64,000 nt of DNA from Nitricoxidireducens sp046726235 (GCA_046726235.1 JBKPAD010000007.1:1-64000); one strand, 5' to 3'; shown: positions 15,465 to 26,616, counted from the stretch's first letter. Notes: generated by a model not told the origin, from the sequence alone. Translations and numbers: made by a program.

Positions 15465-17429
15465 TTGTCTTTCAAGAAAACGCTGCTCGCCGCCGCCGTC
15501 GCCTCGTTCCCTTACTGCGTTCTTGCCGCGGAGGGAGAGCTCACCGAGGTTGTCGTCACCGCGCCGCAGATGCGTGATCCGCTGGTGGTGACCAACGATC
15601 CGAAGGCGCCTCAGGTTCCGGTTCCTGCCAGCGACGGCGCCAGTTTTCTCAAGAACATTCCCGGCTTCAACGTCATACGCAAGGGCGGGACGGACGGCGA
15701 CCCGGTGCTGCGCGGCCTGGCCGGCTCGCGCCTGAACGTTCTGCTCGACGGCGCCGAATTCCATGGCGGCTGCGGCATGCGCATGGACCCGCCGACGGCC
15801 TACGTGTTCCCGGAGGCGTTCGATCGCGTCGTCGTCGTCAAGGGTCCGCAAACCGTTCGCTACGGCAATGGCAACCTGGCAGGCGTCGTCTCCTTCGAGC
15901 GCGACGTCAAGCGGTTCAAGGAAGACGGCGTGCGCGCTTCGGGCAGCGTCATGGCCGGCTCCTGGGGGCGCGTCGATGCCGTGGCGGACGCGACGTTCGG
16001 CAAGCCGGACTTCTTCATGCGTGCCGTCGGAACCCGCTCGGAATCGAACGACTATGAAGACGGAGATGGCCGCAAGGTGCACTCGCTCTACGAGCGCAAC
16101 AGCGCGACGCTGCAAGGCGGCTGGACGCCCGACGCGAATACGGCGCTGACGCTGTCCGCTACGCGCAGCGACGCCCAGGCCGCCTACGCTGACCGCACCA
16201 TGGACGGCATTGTCTTCGACCGCAAGGGCTGGGACGTCAAGTTCTCGAAGAAGCAGCTCTCGCCGCTGGTGCGCAAGGTCGAGGCGCAATACACGCACAA
16301 CTACATCGACCACGTGATGGACAACTACACGCTGCGCACGCGGTCCGGCAACTACATGTGGAACAACCCGGACCGCGAGACCGACGGCCTGCGCCTGAGC
16401 GCCGATCTGGCCGTGGCCGACGCCACGATGCTGACGCTGGGCCTGGACAGGCAGGAGAACATCCATACCTTGAGAACCCGCAGCGCGGCCACCCAGGCCG
16501 GCGTCGATACCGTGGCGCGCGGCAAGGACCTCGAAGCGACCACGACGGGCATCTACGGCGAACTGACGCATGCCTTGTCCGATCGCCGGCGCCTGCTGGC
16601 CGGCCTGCGCCACGACCGCCACGCGGCCGACCGCTACACCTGGAACACCGGCGCGGCCAACGGCAGCGTCAGCAACAGCCTGAACGGCGGTTTCGTGCGC
16701 TACGAGCACGACTTGGCCGATGCGCCGGCCACCGTCTACGCCGGTATCGGCCATGGCGAGCGGCCGCTCGACCACTGGGAAGCGACGACCTACAACGGCC
16801 TGACGGCCGTCGCCCACCTGCGACCCGAGAAGAACACCCAACTCGATGCCGGCCTGGTTTGGAACGGCTTCGATCTGAACGGCTCGGTCGCGGCTTGGTA
16901 TTCGCGCGTCGACGACTACGTGCTGACGCGCAACAACAATACTTCGTCGAACGTCGACGCCACCCGCTACGGCCTGGAAGCCGACGTCGCCTGGCGCTTC
17001 GCGAATCACTGGACGCTGCGCAGCGCCTACGCCTACGTGCGTGCCGACAACGACAGCATGGACGTGCCGCTCGCCCAGACGCCCCCGCAGGAATTGCGCC
17101 TCGGCGTCGACTGGCAATCCGGCCCCTGGGGCGCCGGCGCGCTCGCGCGCATGGTCGCCAAACAGGATCGCGTTCATGTGGGTTACGGCAACATCGTCGG
17201 CCAAGACCTCGGCGCGACGTCCGGGTTCTCGACCTACGCCGTCAATGGCAGCTATCGCTTCGGCAAGCGGGTGCTGCTGTCCGCCGGCGTCGACAACCTG
17301 TTCGACCGGACCTACGCCGAGCACATCAGCCGCAGCGGCGCGACGATCTCGGGCTACGACCCCGCCACCACGCGGGTGAACGAACCGGGCCGCTTCGCCT
17401 GGGTGAAGGTCAACCTGATGCTGGATTAA
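15465..17429 (+). CDS. TonB-dependent copper-type receptor (OprC/NosA family)
   Basis: This outer-membrane receptor has 654 residues including a signal peptide (LSFKKTLLAAAVASFPYCVLA). The TonB box follows as LTEVVVTAP. The plug domain has HGGCGMRMDPPTAYVFPEAF and VVVVKGPQTVRYGNGNLAG, closely matching the OprC/NosA copper-receptor subfamily, where Cys and Met residues of this loop bind copper. The barrel ends in the usual aromatic/hydrophobic C-terminus. I chose the TTG at 15465, which has GGGAG six bases upstream and begins exactly at the signal peptide; no ATG is available nearby. NosA-type receptors supply copper for nitrous oxide reductase in some denitrifiers, but no nos gene is in this window. 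Confidence 0.85.
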   Translation: MSFKKTLLAAAVASFPYCVLAAEGELTEVVVTAPQMRDPLVVTNDPKAPQVPVPASDGASFLKNIPGFNVIRKGGTDGDPVLRGLAGSRLNVLLDGAEFHGGCGMRMDPPTAYVFPEAFDRVVVVKGPQTVRYGNGNLAGVVSFERDVKRFKEDGVRASGSVMAGSWGRVDAVADATFGKPDFFMRAVGTRSESNDYEDGDGRKVHSLYERNSATLQGGWTPDANTALTLSATRSDAQAAYADRTMDGIVFDRKGWDVKFSKKQLSPLVRKVEAQYTHNYIDHVMDNYTLRTRSGNYMWNNPDRETDGLRLSADLAVADATMLTLGLDRQENIHTLRTRSAATQAGVDTVARGKDLEATTTGIYGELTHALSDRRRLLAGLRHDRHAADRYTWNTGAANGSVSNSLNGGFVRYEHDLADAPATVYAGIGHGERPLDHWEATTYNGLTAVAHLRPEKNTQLDAGLVWNGFDLNGSVAAWYSRVDDYVLTRNNNTSSNVDATRYGLEADVAWRFANHWTLRSAYAYVRADNDSMDVPLAQTPPQELRLGVDWQSGPWGAGALARMVAKQDRVHVGYGNIVGQDLGATSGFSTYAVNGSYRFGKRVLLSAGVDNLFDRTYAEHISRSGATISGYDPATTRVNEPGRFAWVKVNLMLD

Positions 17430-18007
17430 GAACCCGGCAGGCCGGCGAAGGCGATGATCTCGTCGAGGTAATCGCTCCAGCGCGTGAAACTGTGGTCGCC
17501 GCCGTCGAGCACCGTCTGGCGGGCGCCCTGGTACTGCTCGACGGCCTGCCGGTAGTCGAGCAGTTCGTCGCCGGTTTCGACCAGCAGCCACAGACGCTCG
17601 GGGTGCGCGATGCGCGGGACCTCGAGGGCGCGCAGTTCCGCGATGTGGGTTTCCGTGAACTCGAAACGCTCGCCGGTGTAGAGGTTGTGCTGCGGGCCGA
17701 CGTATTGCTGCAGCGAGAGGTGGGCGACGACGGCGGGGTTCACCAGCACGGCCTTGAGGCCGTGGCGTTCGGCGAGATACGTCGAGTAGTAGCCGCCGAG
17801 CGAGGAGCCGACGAGGGTGATCGGCTGTTCGCGCTCCGCGATGATCCTATCGGCGATCGCGATCGCTTCCTTTGGTGACGGCGGCAGCTGCGGGCAGACG
17901 AAGGCGTCGCCGCAGCCGCGCTCGTGCATGCGGGCGGCGAGGGCCTGCGCCTTGTGCGATTGCGGTGCGCTGGTGAAGCCGTGGAGATAAAGCAGCGTGC
18001 CGCTCAC
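17426..18007 (-). CDS. YqiA/YcfP-type alpha/beta-hydrolase (esterase)
   Basis: The 193-residue protein has the YqiA pattern: LLYLHGFTSAPQSHKAQ at the N-terminus, nucleophile elbow GSSLGGYYS, the late acid in LVETGDELLDY and the catalytic His in DGGDHSF. YqiA of E. coli is an esterase of short-chain substrates with unclear physiological role. It is convergent with the receptor (four-base overlap) and four bases downstream of uppP, in the same direction. Confidence 0.88.
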   Translation of the reverse strand: MSGTLLYLHGFTSAPQSHKAQALAARMHERGCGDAFVCPQLPPSPKEAIAIADRIIAEREQPITLVGSSLGGYYSTYLAERHGLKAVLVNPAVVAHLSLQQYVGPQHNLYTGERFEFTETHIAELRALEVPRIAHPERLWLLVETGDELLDYRQAVEQYQGARQTVLDGGDHSFTRWSDYLDEIIAFAGLPGS

Positions 18008-18011
18008 CGGT

Positions 18012-18836
18012 TCAGTGCTGCGTCCAGTCGACCCAGCCGTATTGCGCGGTGGCGATGACGACGATGCCGAAGGCGATGCGGTACCAGGCGAAGATCGTGA
18101 AGTCGTGGCTGGAGATGTAGCGCAGCAGCCAGCGCACGCAGAGGAACGCCGAGAAGAAGGCGGAAACGAAGCCGACGACCCAGATGCCGATGTCGTCGAC
18201 GCTGAGCAGCGCGCGTTCCTTCCACAGCTGGTAGATCGTGGCGGCGATCAGCGTCGGGATGGCGAGGAAGAACGAGAACTCGGTCGCCGCCTTGCGCGAG
18301 AGGCCGAAGAACAGGCCGCCGATGATCGTCGCGCCGGAGCGCGAGGTGCCGGGGATCAGCGCCAGCGCCTGCGCGCAGCCGAGCTTGAAGGCGTCGACGA
18401 TGCCGAGCTCGTCGACGCTCTCGATGCGCACCACATGCCTGCGCCGCTCGGCCCAGAGGATGACGAAGCCGCCGACGATGAAGGCGGTGGCGACGGGAAT
18501 CGGCTGGAACAGGTTCGCCTTGATGGCCTTGCCGAACAGCAGGCCGAGGATGGCCAGCGGCAGGAAGGCGACGAACAGGTTGATGACGAAGCGCTGCGCC
18601 TGGCGCTCGCGCGGCAGGCCCGAAATCACGCTGGCGATGCGTCCGCGGTATTCCCAGCAGACGGCGAGGATCGCGCCGGACTGGATGACGATTTCGAACA
18701 GTTTTCCGCGTTCGTCGTTAAACTTGAGCAAGTCCCCGGCCAGGATAAGGTGGCCGGTGCTGGAGACGGGCAGGAACTCCGTCAATCCCTCGACGATGCC
18801 GAGAACGAGCGCGTGAAACAGGGGAATCAAGTCCAT
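18012..18836 (-). CDS. uppP: Undecaprenyl-diphosphatase
   Basis: UppP (BacA) dephosphorylates undecaprenyl diphosphate to recycle the lipid carrier for peptidoglycan and other polymers. The 274-residue integral membrane protein has the two catalytic signatures LTEFLPVSSTGHLIL near the N-terminus and GTSRSGATI mid-protein, and about eight hydrophobic segments. Full length. It is divergent from the HD-GYP gene at 18884 and followed by the YqiA-like esterase. Confidence 0.96.
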   Translation of the reverse strand: MDLIPLFHALVLGIVEGLTEFLPVSSTGHLILAGDLLKFNDERGKLFEIVIQSGAILAVCWEYRGRIASVISGLPRERQAQRFVINLFVAFLPLAILGLLFGKAIKANLFQPIPVATAFIVGGFVILWAERRRHVVRIESVDELGIVDAFKLGCAQALALIPGTSRSGATIIGGLFFGLSRKAATEFSFFLAIPTLIAATIYQLWKERALLSVDDIGIWVVGFVSAFFSAFLCVRWLLRYISSHDFTIFAWYRIAFGIVVIATAQYGWVDWTQH

Positions 18837-18883
18837 CGTGATGATGCGGAAAAGGCCCGGCCGGCAAGGCGGGCCAGTCTAGC

Positions 18884-20104
18884 ATGAGCAAAAAAATCTC
18901 CATCGACCAGCTCAAGCCCGGCATGTACATCGCCGACCTTGGGGCCGGCTGGATGGACCATCCGTTCGTGCGCAACCAGTTCCCGGTCGAGGACGAGGCG
19001 ACGATCCGCAAGATCGCCGACTACGGCATCCGCGAGGTGTACATCGACCCGAGCAAGGGCCTCGACGTCTTCGACGCGCCGACCGAGCACGAGGTGCGCC
19101 GGCAGATCGAGGCCGAGATGATCCGCGTCGCCGGCGCGCATGCCCCGCAGCGCAAGGTGCCGATGCGCGAGGAAATCGCGCGCGCCGAGAAGGTGCACGG
19201 CGAGGCCAACAAGATCATCCACAGTATCATGAACGACGTGCGCCTCGGCAAGCAGGTGCAGGTCGAGGCCATCGAGCCGGTGGTCGAGCAGATGACGGAA
19301 TCGATCCTGCGCAATTCCGGCGCCCTGCTCGCGCTCTGCCGCATCAAGAGCAAGGACAACTACACCTTCCAGCACTCGGTGGCGGTGTGCGCGCTGCTGG
19401 TCGCCTTCTGCCGCGCTTCGGGGCAGGACGCCGACACCATCCGGCTCGCCGGCGTCGGCGGCCTGTTGCACGACATCGGCAAGATGCGCATTCCCGACGG
19501 CGTGCTCAACAAGCCGGGCGCTTTCACCGATGCCGAGTTCACGCTGATGAAGAACCACGTCGTCGAGAGCAAGCGCATCCTCGACGAGACCGCCGGCATC
19601 AGCCCGATCTCGATCCAGATCGCGCACGAGCACCACGAGCGCCACGACGGCTCGGGCTACATTCAGGGACTCAAGGACGGCGAGATCTCGCTGATGGGCC
19701 GCATGGCAGCGATCTGCGACGTCTACGACGCCATCACCTCGAACCGCGTCTATCACAAGGGCATGCCGCCGCACGAGGCGCTGCGTAAGATCTTCGAGTG
19801 GAGCAAATTCCACTTCGATCCTGTGCTGGTGCAGCAGTTCGTGCGCGCGATCGGCATCTACCCGGTGGGCACGCTGGTGATGCTGGAGTCGAAGCGGCTC
19901 GGCGTGGTCCTCGAGCAGACCGAGGGCAGCCTGCTGACGCCGGTGGTCAAGGTGTTCTACGACACCGACCGCATGCAGTACATCCCGCCGGCGGAGATCG
20001 ACCTCTCGAAGCCCGTCGGCCACGGCGGCGCCGACCGGATCGTCGGCCACGAGACGCCCGAGAAGTGGGGCGTCAAGCTGGCCGAGTTAACCCCGCAGTC
20101 GTAG
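18884..20104 (+). CDS. HD-GYP domain protein with N-terminal DUF3391
   Basis: The 406-residue protein has a DUF3391 domain at about 1-120 (QLKPGMYIADLGAGWMDHPF) and an HD-GYP phosphodiesterase domain at about 150-330. Metal-site motifs are QHSVAV, GGLLHDIGKMRIP, and HEHHERHDGSGY. The motif that names the family, GYP, here reads GYI (GSGYIQGLKDGEIS). The metal-binding His/Asp residues are all present, so hydrolysis of c-di-GMP to GMP or pGpG is likely but not certain. It is a paralogue of the protein at 29467-30654, sharing whole segments such as RVYHKGMPP and EALRKIFEWSKFHF. Its stop overlaps the opposite-strand YkgJ-like gene. Confidence 0.88.
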   Translation: MSKKISIDQLKPGMYIADLGAGWMDHPFVRNQFPVEDEATIRKIADYGIREVYIDPSKGLDVFDAPTEHEVRRQIEAEMIRVAGAHAPQRKVPMREEIARAEKVHGEANKIIHSIMNDVRLGKQVQVEAIEPVVEQMTESILRNSGALLALCRIKSKDNYTFQHSVAVCALLVAFCRASGQDADTIRLAGVGGLLHDIGKMRIPDGVLNKPGAFTDAEFTLMKNHVVESKRILDETAGISPISIQIAHEHHERHDGSGYIQGLKDGEISLMGRMAAICDVYDAITSNRVYHKGMPPHEALRKIFEWSKFHFDPVLVQQFVRAIGIYPVGTLVMLESKRLGVVLEQTEGSLLTPVVKVFYDTDRMQYIPPAEIDLSKPVGHGGADRIVGHETPEKWGVKLAELTPQS

Positions 20105-20327
20105 CGCGTTCGAGCGCGGCGATCCAGGCCAGCGCCTGCTCGTGCGTTTCGCCGCACATTTCCCGCGATGGCTGAAGGCCCGAGCAGCAGGCCGGCCGTT
20201 CGCTGCGGCCGAAGATCGCGCAGCGCAGTTCGGCGGTCAGGTGCACGCAGGAAACGCCGGCCGGCTTGGCGAGCGTGCTGATCGACGGGGCGATGCAGCA
20301 GGCGCCGCAGCCGGGCCGGCACTCCAT
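20073..20327 (-). CDS. YkgJ-type cysteine-cluster protein
   Basis: An 84-residue protein with the YkgJ/Fe-Zn cluster pattern: CRPGCGACC at the N-terminus, then CVHL, CAIF, ACCSG and MCG. YkgJ-like proteins bind zinc or iron through these Cys; their function is not established. The ATG at 20327 shares one base with the stop of the upstream hypothetical gene (TGATG type), showing coupling. The gene overlaps the 3' end of the HD-GYP gene by 32 bases in antisense. Proteins of this family usually are this short or up to 150 residues. Confidence 0.8.
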   Translation of the reverse strand: MECRPGCGACCIAPSISTLAKPAGVSCVHLTAELRCAIFGRSERPACCSGLQPSREMCGETHEQALAWIAALERATTAGLTRPA

Positions 20328-21532
20328 CAGAAGCCGAAGACGCCGCGCAGCGCCTTGATACCTTCCTTGACGGCGGCGTCGCCGGGGTTGCCCGGATCGG
20401 GGGCGGTGCCGCGCGCTTCGCCGCCGCGGCCGGCCGGCGTCGGCGCCTCCATGCCGAGTACCGATGCGGTCGTCGACTTCTGGCGCAGCTTGACGGCCCA
20501 CAGCGGTTCCCAGACCGCCTTCGGATCTTGCGGTTTCGGCGGATGGGCGAGGTTGAGTTCCTCGCCGTAGGCGATGAAGCGGATCATGCCGCCTTCGCCG
20601 GCGCTCGCCACGGCGGCCGGCACGACGCATTCCGTCGTCTGCGGCGGCAGCACCACCTGCTCCTTAATCAGCCGCGCGACGTCGGCGTTCGGCAACCAGG
20701 TCAACAGCGCGTCGCCGAAGATGCGCTTCTCGCTCGACGACCACATGACTACATCCTTGCCGCCGCCGGCCGAGCCGATCACGGTGGCGAAATAGCCGAG
20801 CGCGTGCGGCACGGCCTGCCAGCGCGCGGTGACGCCGCCGCCGGGTGTCTTCGCCGTCGTGTCGAGCGCGACCGGCGCGAGGAAATCGTGGCGGTCGTCG
20901 ACGGCGAAGCGGATCTCGGGCGAGTAGTTGCCGGCGACGACATGGTCGCCGACCAGCGAGGCGTCGGCCGGCACGCGGGTCGAGTTCTCCTTGTTGGGCC
21001 AGTCGCCGTAACCGCGGTTGCGACCCGGCGCCGGCGAACGCTGCGCCGACAGCCGCACGGCGAACAAGTCGGCGGGCATCGCCTTGGCCGAGGTCATTTT
21101 CGCGAAGTCGATCACCAGCGGCTGGCCGGCGCGCGTCTTCTCGCCGCAGCCCCAGTAGATCAGCATGCGTCCCTGCGGTTTCTCGAAGTCGTCGGGCAGG
21201 CCTTCGCTGGGCTCGCGCTCCGGCCGCACGGCGACGGGCGCCAGCAGCGGCAGGGCATCGCCCATCTTCATCGTTGGCGGAATGCGGTGGCTGGCGGCGG
21301 GGTCGGGCGCCGTCCGTTGCGAGCCGAGCTGGAGCAGCAGCTCGCGGCGCGGGCCGCCGGCGCCGCCCATCATCATCGTGGCCATGTCCATGCCGCGGCT
21401 GCCCATGGGCATTCCGCTCGAAGTCTCCGCCGACAACCAGTAGACGGCGACCGGCGGCTTCTGCTGCTGCGCCTGCGCCAAGCCTGCACACGCGGCGAAC
21501 GCGCCGCAGAGAACGATGCTCGTGCGTTTCAT
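20327..21532 (-). CDS. Exported hypothetical protein with Met-rich N-terminus
   Basis: I do not recognise the family. The 401-residue protein has a clear Sec signal peptide (SIVLCGAFAACAGLAQA). The mature start is followed by a Met-rich stretch (SSGMPMGSRGMDMATMMMGG, about residues 38-57). Two parts follow that look beta-rich. One contains GRMLIYWGCGEK, the other VTARWQAVPHALGYFATVIG, the latter reminiscent of fibronectin-like folds. A disordered Pro/Gly segment precedes the C-terminus. It is probably periplasmic or surface-exposed. Met-rich stretches can bind copper, but this is speculation. It is the upstream partner of the YkgJ-like gene. Confidence 0.7.
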   Translation of the reverse strand: MKRTSIVLCGAFAACAGLAQAQQQKPPVAVYWLSAETSSGMPMGSRGMDMATMMMGGAGGPRRELLLQLGSQRTAPDPAASHRIPPTMKMGDALPLLAPVAVRPEREPSEGLPDDFEKPQGRMLIYWGCGEKTRAGQPLVIDFAKMTSAKAMPADLFAVRLSAQRSPAPGRNRGYGDWPNKENSTRVPADASLVGDHVVAGNYSPEIRFAVDDRHDFLAPVALDTTAKTPGGGVTARWQAVPHALGYFATVIGSAGGGKDVVMWSSSEKRIFGDALLTWLPNADVARLIKEQVVLPPQTTECVVPAAVASAGEGGMIRFIAYGEELNLAHPPKPQDPKAVWEPLWAVKLRQKSTTASVLGMEAPTPAGRGGEARGTAPDPGNPGDAAVKEGIKALRGVFGF

Positions 21533-21601
21533 GATGCCTCCCGCGGGGAATGGAAACGGAATATTACGCCGCGGGTCCCGCGCGTACCGTGCGCCGACGG
21601 G

Positions 21602-22047
21602 TCAGCGGCACTCGCGCGCGACGCGTTCCTCGGCCGCCTTCTGCGCGGCGGCGCGCTCCTGGTCCTCGAGGTATTCGCGCTGGCCGTCCTTGTTCATGCG
21701 GAAAACGGCGCGGCTGCGTTTCATGGAATCGAGGTGGCGCTGGACGTTGATGCAGCGCGTGTCGGCGGCCTGCTTGTTGCGCTGCTCGGCCATCTCGCGG
21801 TTCTGCTGCTCCTGGCGCCGCACGCCGGATTCCTCCAGCTGCGTGCGCCAGTCGCGGCTGCGCGCGGCCGCCGCCGGATCTTCCGGCATCTGCGGCTTGA
21901 TGGTGACCTTGTCGGCCTTGCGGTCGGGCGGCGGCTCATCGGAGAAATGCACCTTGCCGCTGGCGTCCTTCCACTTGTAGGCCTGCGCCGCCGCAGGCGC
22001 GACGGCGCAGCAGGCGACGACGAGACCGACGAGGGCCGCGAGCGGCT

Positions 22048-22051
<4 letters not shown>
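21602..22051 (-). CDS. DUF4124 domain exported protein
   Basis: The 149-residue protein starts with GTG at 22051, giving a signal peptide (VKPLAALVGLVVACCAVAPAAAQ), immediately followed by the DUF4124 pattern AYKWKDASGKVHFSDEPPPD. The rest is a charged, Gln/Arg/Glu-rich helical region. DUF4124 proteins are common in betaproteobacteria and are without assigned function. The GTG start overlaps the thiC stop (GTGA). The longer open frame upstream overlaps thiC and has no protein character. Confidence 0.82.
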
Positions 22052-23907
<1,856 letters not shown>

Positions 23908-24077
23908 TAATGCTCCAGGGGCACCTTTGGGGTGCAAATTCGACCCACGAACCTACTGGAAAGGCGCGGTTATTGCAACCCGCGCGCCGAAATGGACTAA
24001 AGAATGGCGTCGGCCGGCCGATATCTCGAGAACCTCTGAAAGGCACTGTGCCACCTATAGCAACAAAGGGGATGAAC

Positions 24078-25592
24078 ATGCGCTCATCGCGCCTCGAGTT
24101 ATTGACGATCCTGGCAGCGGCACTGGCCGCGTCGGGCGCCGTCGCGTCACAGTGGGAACCGGTCGCCGTCAAGGGCGACAGGGTCGAGATCGACCAGGCG
24201 CGCGTCACGCGCCAGCCGGGCGGCACCATCAGCACCGCCTGGAGCCGGCTCGCCCTCGGGCGCGATTTCATCGACGAGCAGGGCATGCGCTACACGGCGA
24301 TCGAGGTGCTCAATCGCTATGACTGCGCGCAACGCACGACGACCACCCTGCGCCGCGTGTATCGCCGCGATGCGCAGGTCCTGCGCGAGGAGACCGTCCC
24401 GAGCAGCGCCGTGCGCGAGGTTCCCGTACCGGCCGGCAGCGCCGACGAAAAGCTGCTGGCCGAAGTCTGCAAGCCGCGCAACGCCACCGAAGCGCGCGCG
24501 CTGGCCCGCGCCTCGGCGCGCCAGGCGCCCGAGGTGCCGCGTCCCGGCAAGCCGTCGGTGATGTACGCCGACGTTCGCTCGGCCGCCGACGGTGCCCAGA
24601 TGCGGGCGACCCAGGTCGCCGACGCGACCAAGCCCGCCGCCGAGGCGCCCGCCAAGCCGCCCGAGCGGCCGCGCTTCATCGAATTGCCGAAGATCGACAA
24701 GTCGCAGCTCGAAGATCCGACCGCCAAGCCGGCCGCCGACGCCAAGGCCGCGGGCCAGAAGGCGACCGCCGCCGCCCGGGCGACGGAGCGCCCGGTCGGC
24801 GCCCGCAGCGAGATCGAGCGCCTCTACGCGACTTCCGGTCCGCGCAAGACGACCACCACCAGGAAGAAGGCCGAGTCGTCGCCCGACCAGACGGCCGCCA
24901 TCGTGCACAAGCACGTCGAGTGGGCTTACGAAGGCGAAGGCGCCCCCGCCAACTGGGACAAGCTGCGGCCCGACTACGCCACCTGCGGCAGCGGCAAGCG
25001 CCAGTCGCCGATCGACATCCGCGGCGGTATCAAGGTCGATCTCGAGAACATCGCCATCGACTACAAGCCGACGCACTTCCGCATCACCGACACCGGCTAC
25101 ACGATTCGCGTCGACGTCGGCGAGGGCAGCACCATCCGCGTCATGGAGCGCGAGTTCCAGCTCCTCTACATGGATTTCCACCGGCCCTCGGAGGAACGCA
25201 TCAACGGCAAGGGTTTCGACATGGCAGCGCATTTCGTGCACCGCGATTTCGACGGCAAGCTCGCCGTCATCGCCGTCGTGCTCGAGCGCGGCAGCGAGCA
25301 TCCGCTGGTGCAGACGCTGTGGAACAACATGCCGCTCGAGCGCGGCATGAGCGTCGAGCCGGCCGCCGTGATCAATCCGGCGCATCTGCTGCCGCCGCGC
25401 GAGCAGCGCGCCTACTACACCTACATGGGTTCGCTGACGACGCCGCCCTGCACGGAAGACGTCCTGTGGATGGTGTTCCGGCAGCCGCTGCAGGTTTCGC
25501 CGCAGCAGATCTCGATCTTCGCGCGCCTCTACCCGCAGAACGCGCGGCCGGTGCAGCCGACCAACGGCCGCCTGATCAAAGAGACGCGCTGA
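24078..25592 (+). CDS. Exported fusion: surface-adhesin-E-like domain plus alpha-carbonic-anhydrase-like domain
   Basis: The 504-residue protein has a signal peptide (about 1-25, ending GAVAS). A domain at about 26-135 follows (QWEPVAVKGDRVEID, YTAIEVLNRYDCAQRTTT) that resembles surface-adhesin E. A low-complexity Ala/Lys/Pro linker leads to an alpha-CA domain at about 280-500 (WAYEGEGAPANWDKL, RQSPIDIRGG, GSLTTPPCTEDVLWMV). In active alpha-CAs the zinc ligands are FHFH and a later His. Here the first is Asp366 (MDFHRPSEE), the second His368 and the third His385 (MAAHFVH) remain, and the usual Glu two residues before the third is Ala383. The proton-shuttle His position reads Tyr. Catalysis is doubtful. 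The ATG at 24078 has AAGGGG at correct spacing; the ATG at 24072 does not. Confidence 0.82.
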   Translation: MRSSRLELLTILAAALAASGAVASQWEPVAVKGDRVEIDQARVTRQPGGTISTAWSRLALGRDFIDEQGMRYTAIEVLNRYDCAQRTTTTLRRVYRRDAQVLREETVPSSAVREVPVPAGSADEKLLAEVCKPRNATEARALARASARQAPEVPRPGKPSVMYADVRSAADGAQMRATQVADATKPAAEAPAKPPERPRFIELPKIDKSQLEDPTAKPAADAKAAGQKATAAARATERPVGARSEIERLYATSGPRKTTTTRKKAESSPDQTAAIVHKHVEWAYEGEGAPANWDKLRPDYATCGSGKRQSPIDIRGGIKVDLENIAIDYKPTHFRITDTGYTIRVDVGEGSTIRVMEREFQLLYMDFHRPSEERINGKGFDMAAHFVHRDFDGKLAVIAVVLERGSEHPLVQTLWNNMPLERGMSVEPAAVINPAHLLPPREQRAYYTYMGSLTTPPCTEDVLWMVFRQPLQVSPQQISIFARLYPQNARPVQPTNGRLIKETR

Positions 25593-26616
25593 GCAGCTTG
25601 CGGATCGGCGCCGGCAGCGGCGCCGGCGCGAGCTCTTCCTTCCTGAGCCATCTTCGGCCGGCCTCGGCCGCGTGCGGCAGCGGCTCGGCCGCGATGCGCA
25701 GCGGCCGCAGCGTCAGCCGGAAGTGCGTGAAGGTGTGCACCAGCGGCGGCAGCTCCTCGATCTTCAGCGCGCGGCAACCGAGTACCCGCGCATGGGCCTC
25801 GGCATCGACGCCTTCCGGCAGTTCCGGCAGCGACATCAGCCCGCCCCATATGCCCGCGGCCGGGCGTGTTTCCAGCAGTACGCGGTCCGCGTGCGTCAGC
25901 AGCAGGAAGGTCGTCTCCCGTTCGGGCAGCGCGCGGCGCGGCTTCGGCTCCGGCAGTTCGGCCGTGCGGCCTTCGCGTTTCGCGACGCAGATTTCAGCCA
26001 GCGGGCATTCGCCGCAGCGCGGCTTGCCGCGCACGCAGAGCGTCGCGCCGAGATCCATCTGCGCCTGGATGTAGGTGTCGGCGCTGGTTTCGGGCAGCAG
26101 GCTCTCGGCCAGCGTCCATAGTCGCTTGTCGACGGCGGGTGCGCCGGGGAAGCCCTCGACGCCGAAGCAGCGGCAGAGCACGCGCTTGACGTTGCCGTCG
26201 AGGATCGGGACGCGCGTGCCGAAGCAGAACACGGCGATCGCGTTGGCCGTGGAGCGGCCGATGCCGGGCAGCGCCGCGATCGCATCCGCGTCGCGCGGAA
26301 ATTCGCCGCCGTGCCGCGCGACGACGGCCCGTGCGCAGGCGTGCAGGTTGCGCGCCCGGGCGTAGTAGCCGAGTCCGCTCCACAGCGACATGACGTCCTC
26401 GACGGGCGCGGCCGCGAGGTCGGCCAGCGCCGGGAAGCGCGCGAGGAAGCGCTCGTAATAGGGGATGACCGTCGCCACCTGCGTCTGCTGCAGCATGATC
26501 TCGGACAACCAGACGCGATAAGGATCGCGCAGCGCGAGCCAGTCGCGTTGCCAGGGGAGGTCGTGGCGCCCGGAACGCGCGTGCCAGCGGATCAGCCGTG
26601 CGGCGAACTCGCTCAA
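25576..26616 (-). CDS. mutY: A/G-specific adenine DNA glycosylase
   Basis: MutY removes A mispaired with 8-oxoG or G. The 346-residue protein has DPYRVWLSEIMLQQTQV with the catalytic Glu, the helix-hairpin-helix LPGIGRSTANAI followed by PILDGNVKRV with the catalytic Asp, and the [4Fe-4S] set CVRGKPRCGECPLAEIC. A C-terminal NUDIX-like domain (TRPAAGIWGGLMSLPEL) reads 8-oxoG. No ATG fits; the TTG at 26616 overlaps the purT stop (TTGA) and gives the typical length. The 3' end overlaps the convergent CA-like gene by 17 bases. Confidence 0.95.
   Translation of the reverse strand: MSEFAARLIRWHARSGRHDLPWQRDWLALRDPYRVWLSEIMLQQTQVATVIPYYERFLARFPALADLAAAPVEDVMSLWSGLGYYARARNLHACARAVVARHGGEFPRDADAIAALPGIGRSTANAIAVFCFGTRVPILDGNVKRVLCRCFGVEGFPGAPAVDKRLWTLAESLLPETSADTYIQAQMDLGATLCVRGKPRCGECPLAEICVAKREGRTAELPEPKPRRALPERETTFLLLTHADRVLLETRPAAGIWGGLMSLPELPEGVDAEAHARVLGCRALKIEELPPLVHTFTHFRLTLRPLRIAAEPLPHAAEAGRRWLRKEELAPAPLPAPIRKLLSASL

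Noticed and set aside
23908..24077. TPP riboswitch upstream of thiC
   Set aside because: Neither the CTGAGA nor the long conserved P3/P4-P5 element is visible on the minus strand; a covariance scan would be needed to be certain.
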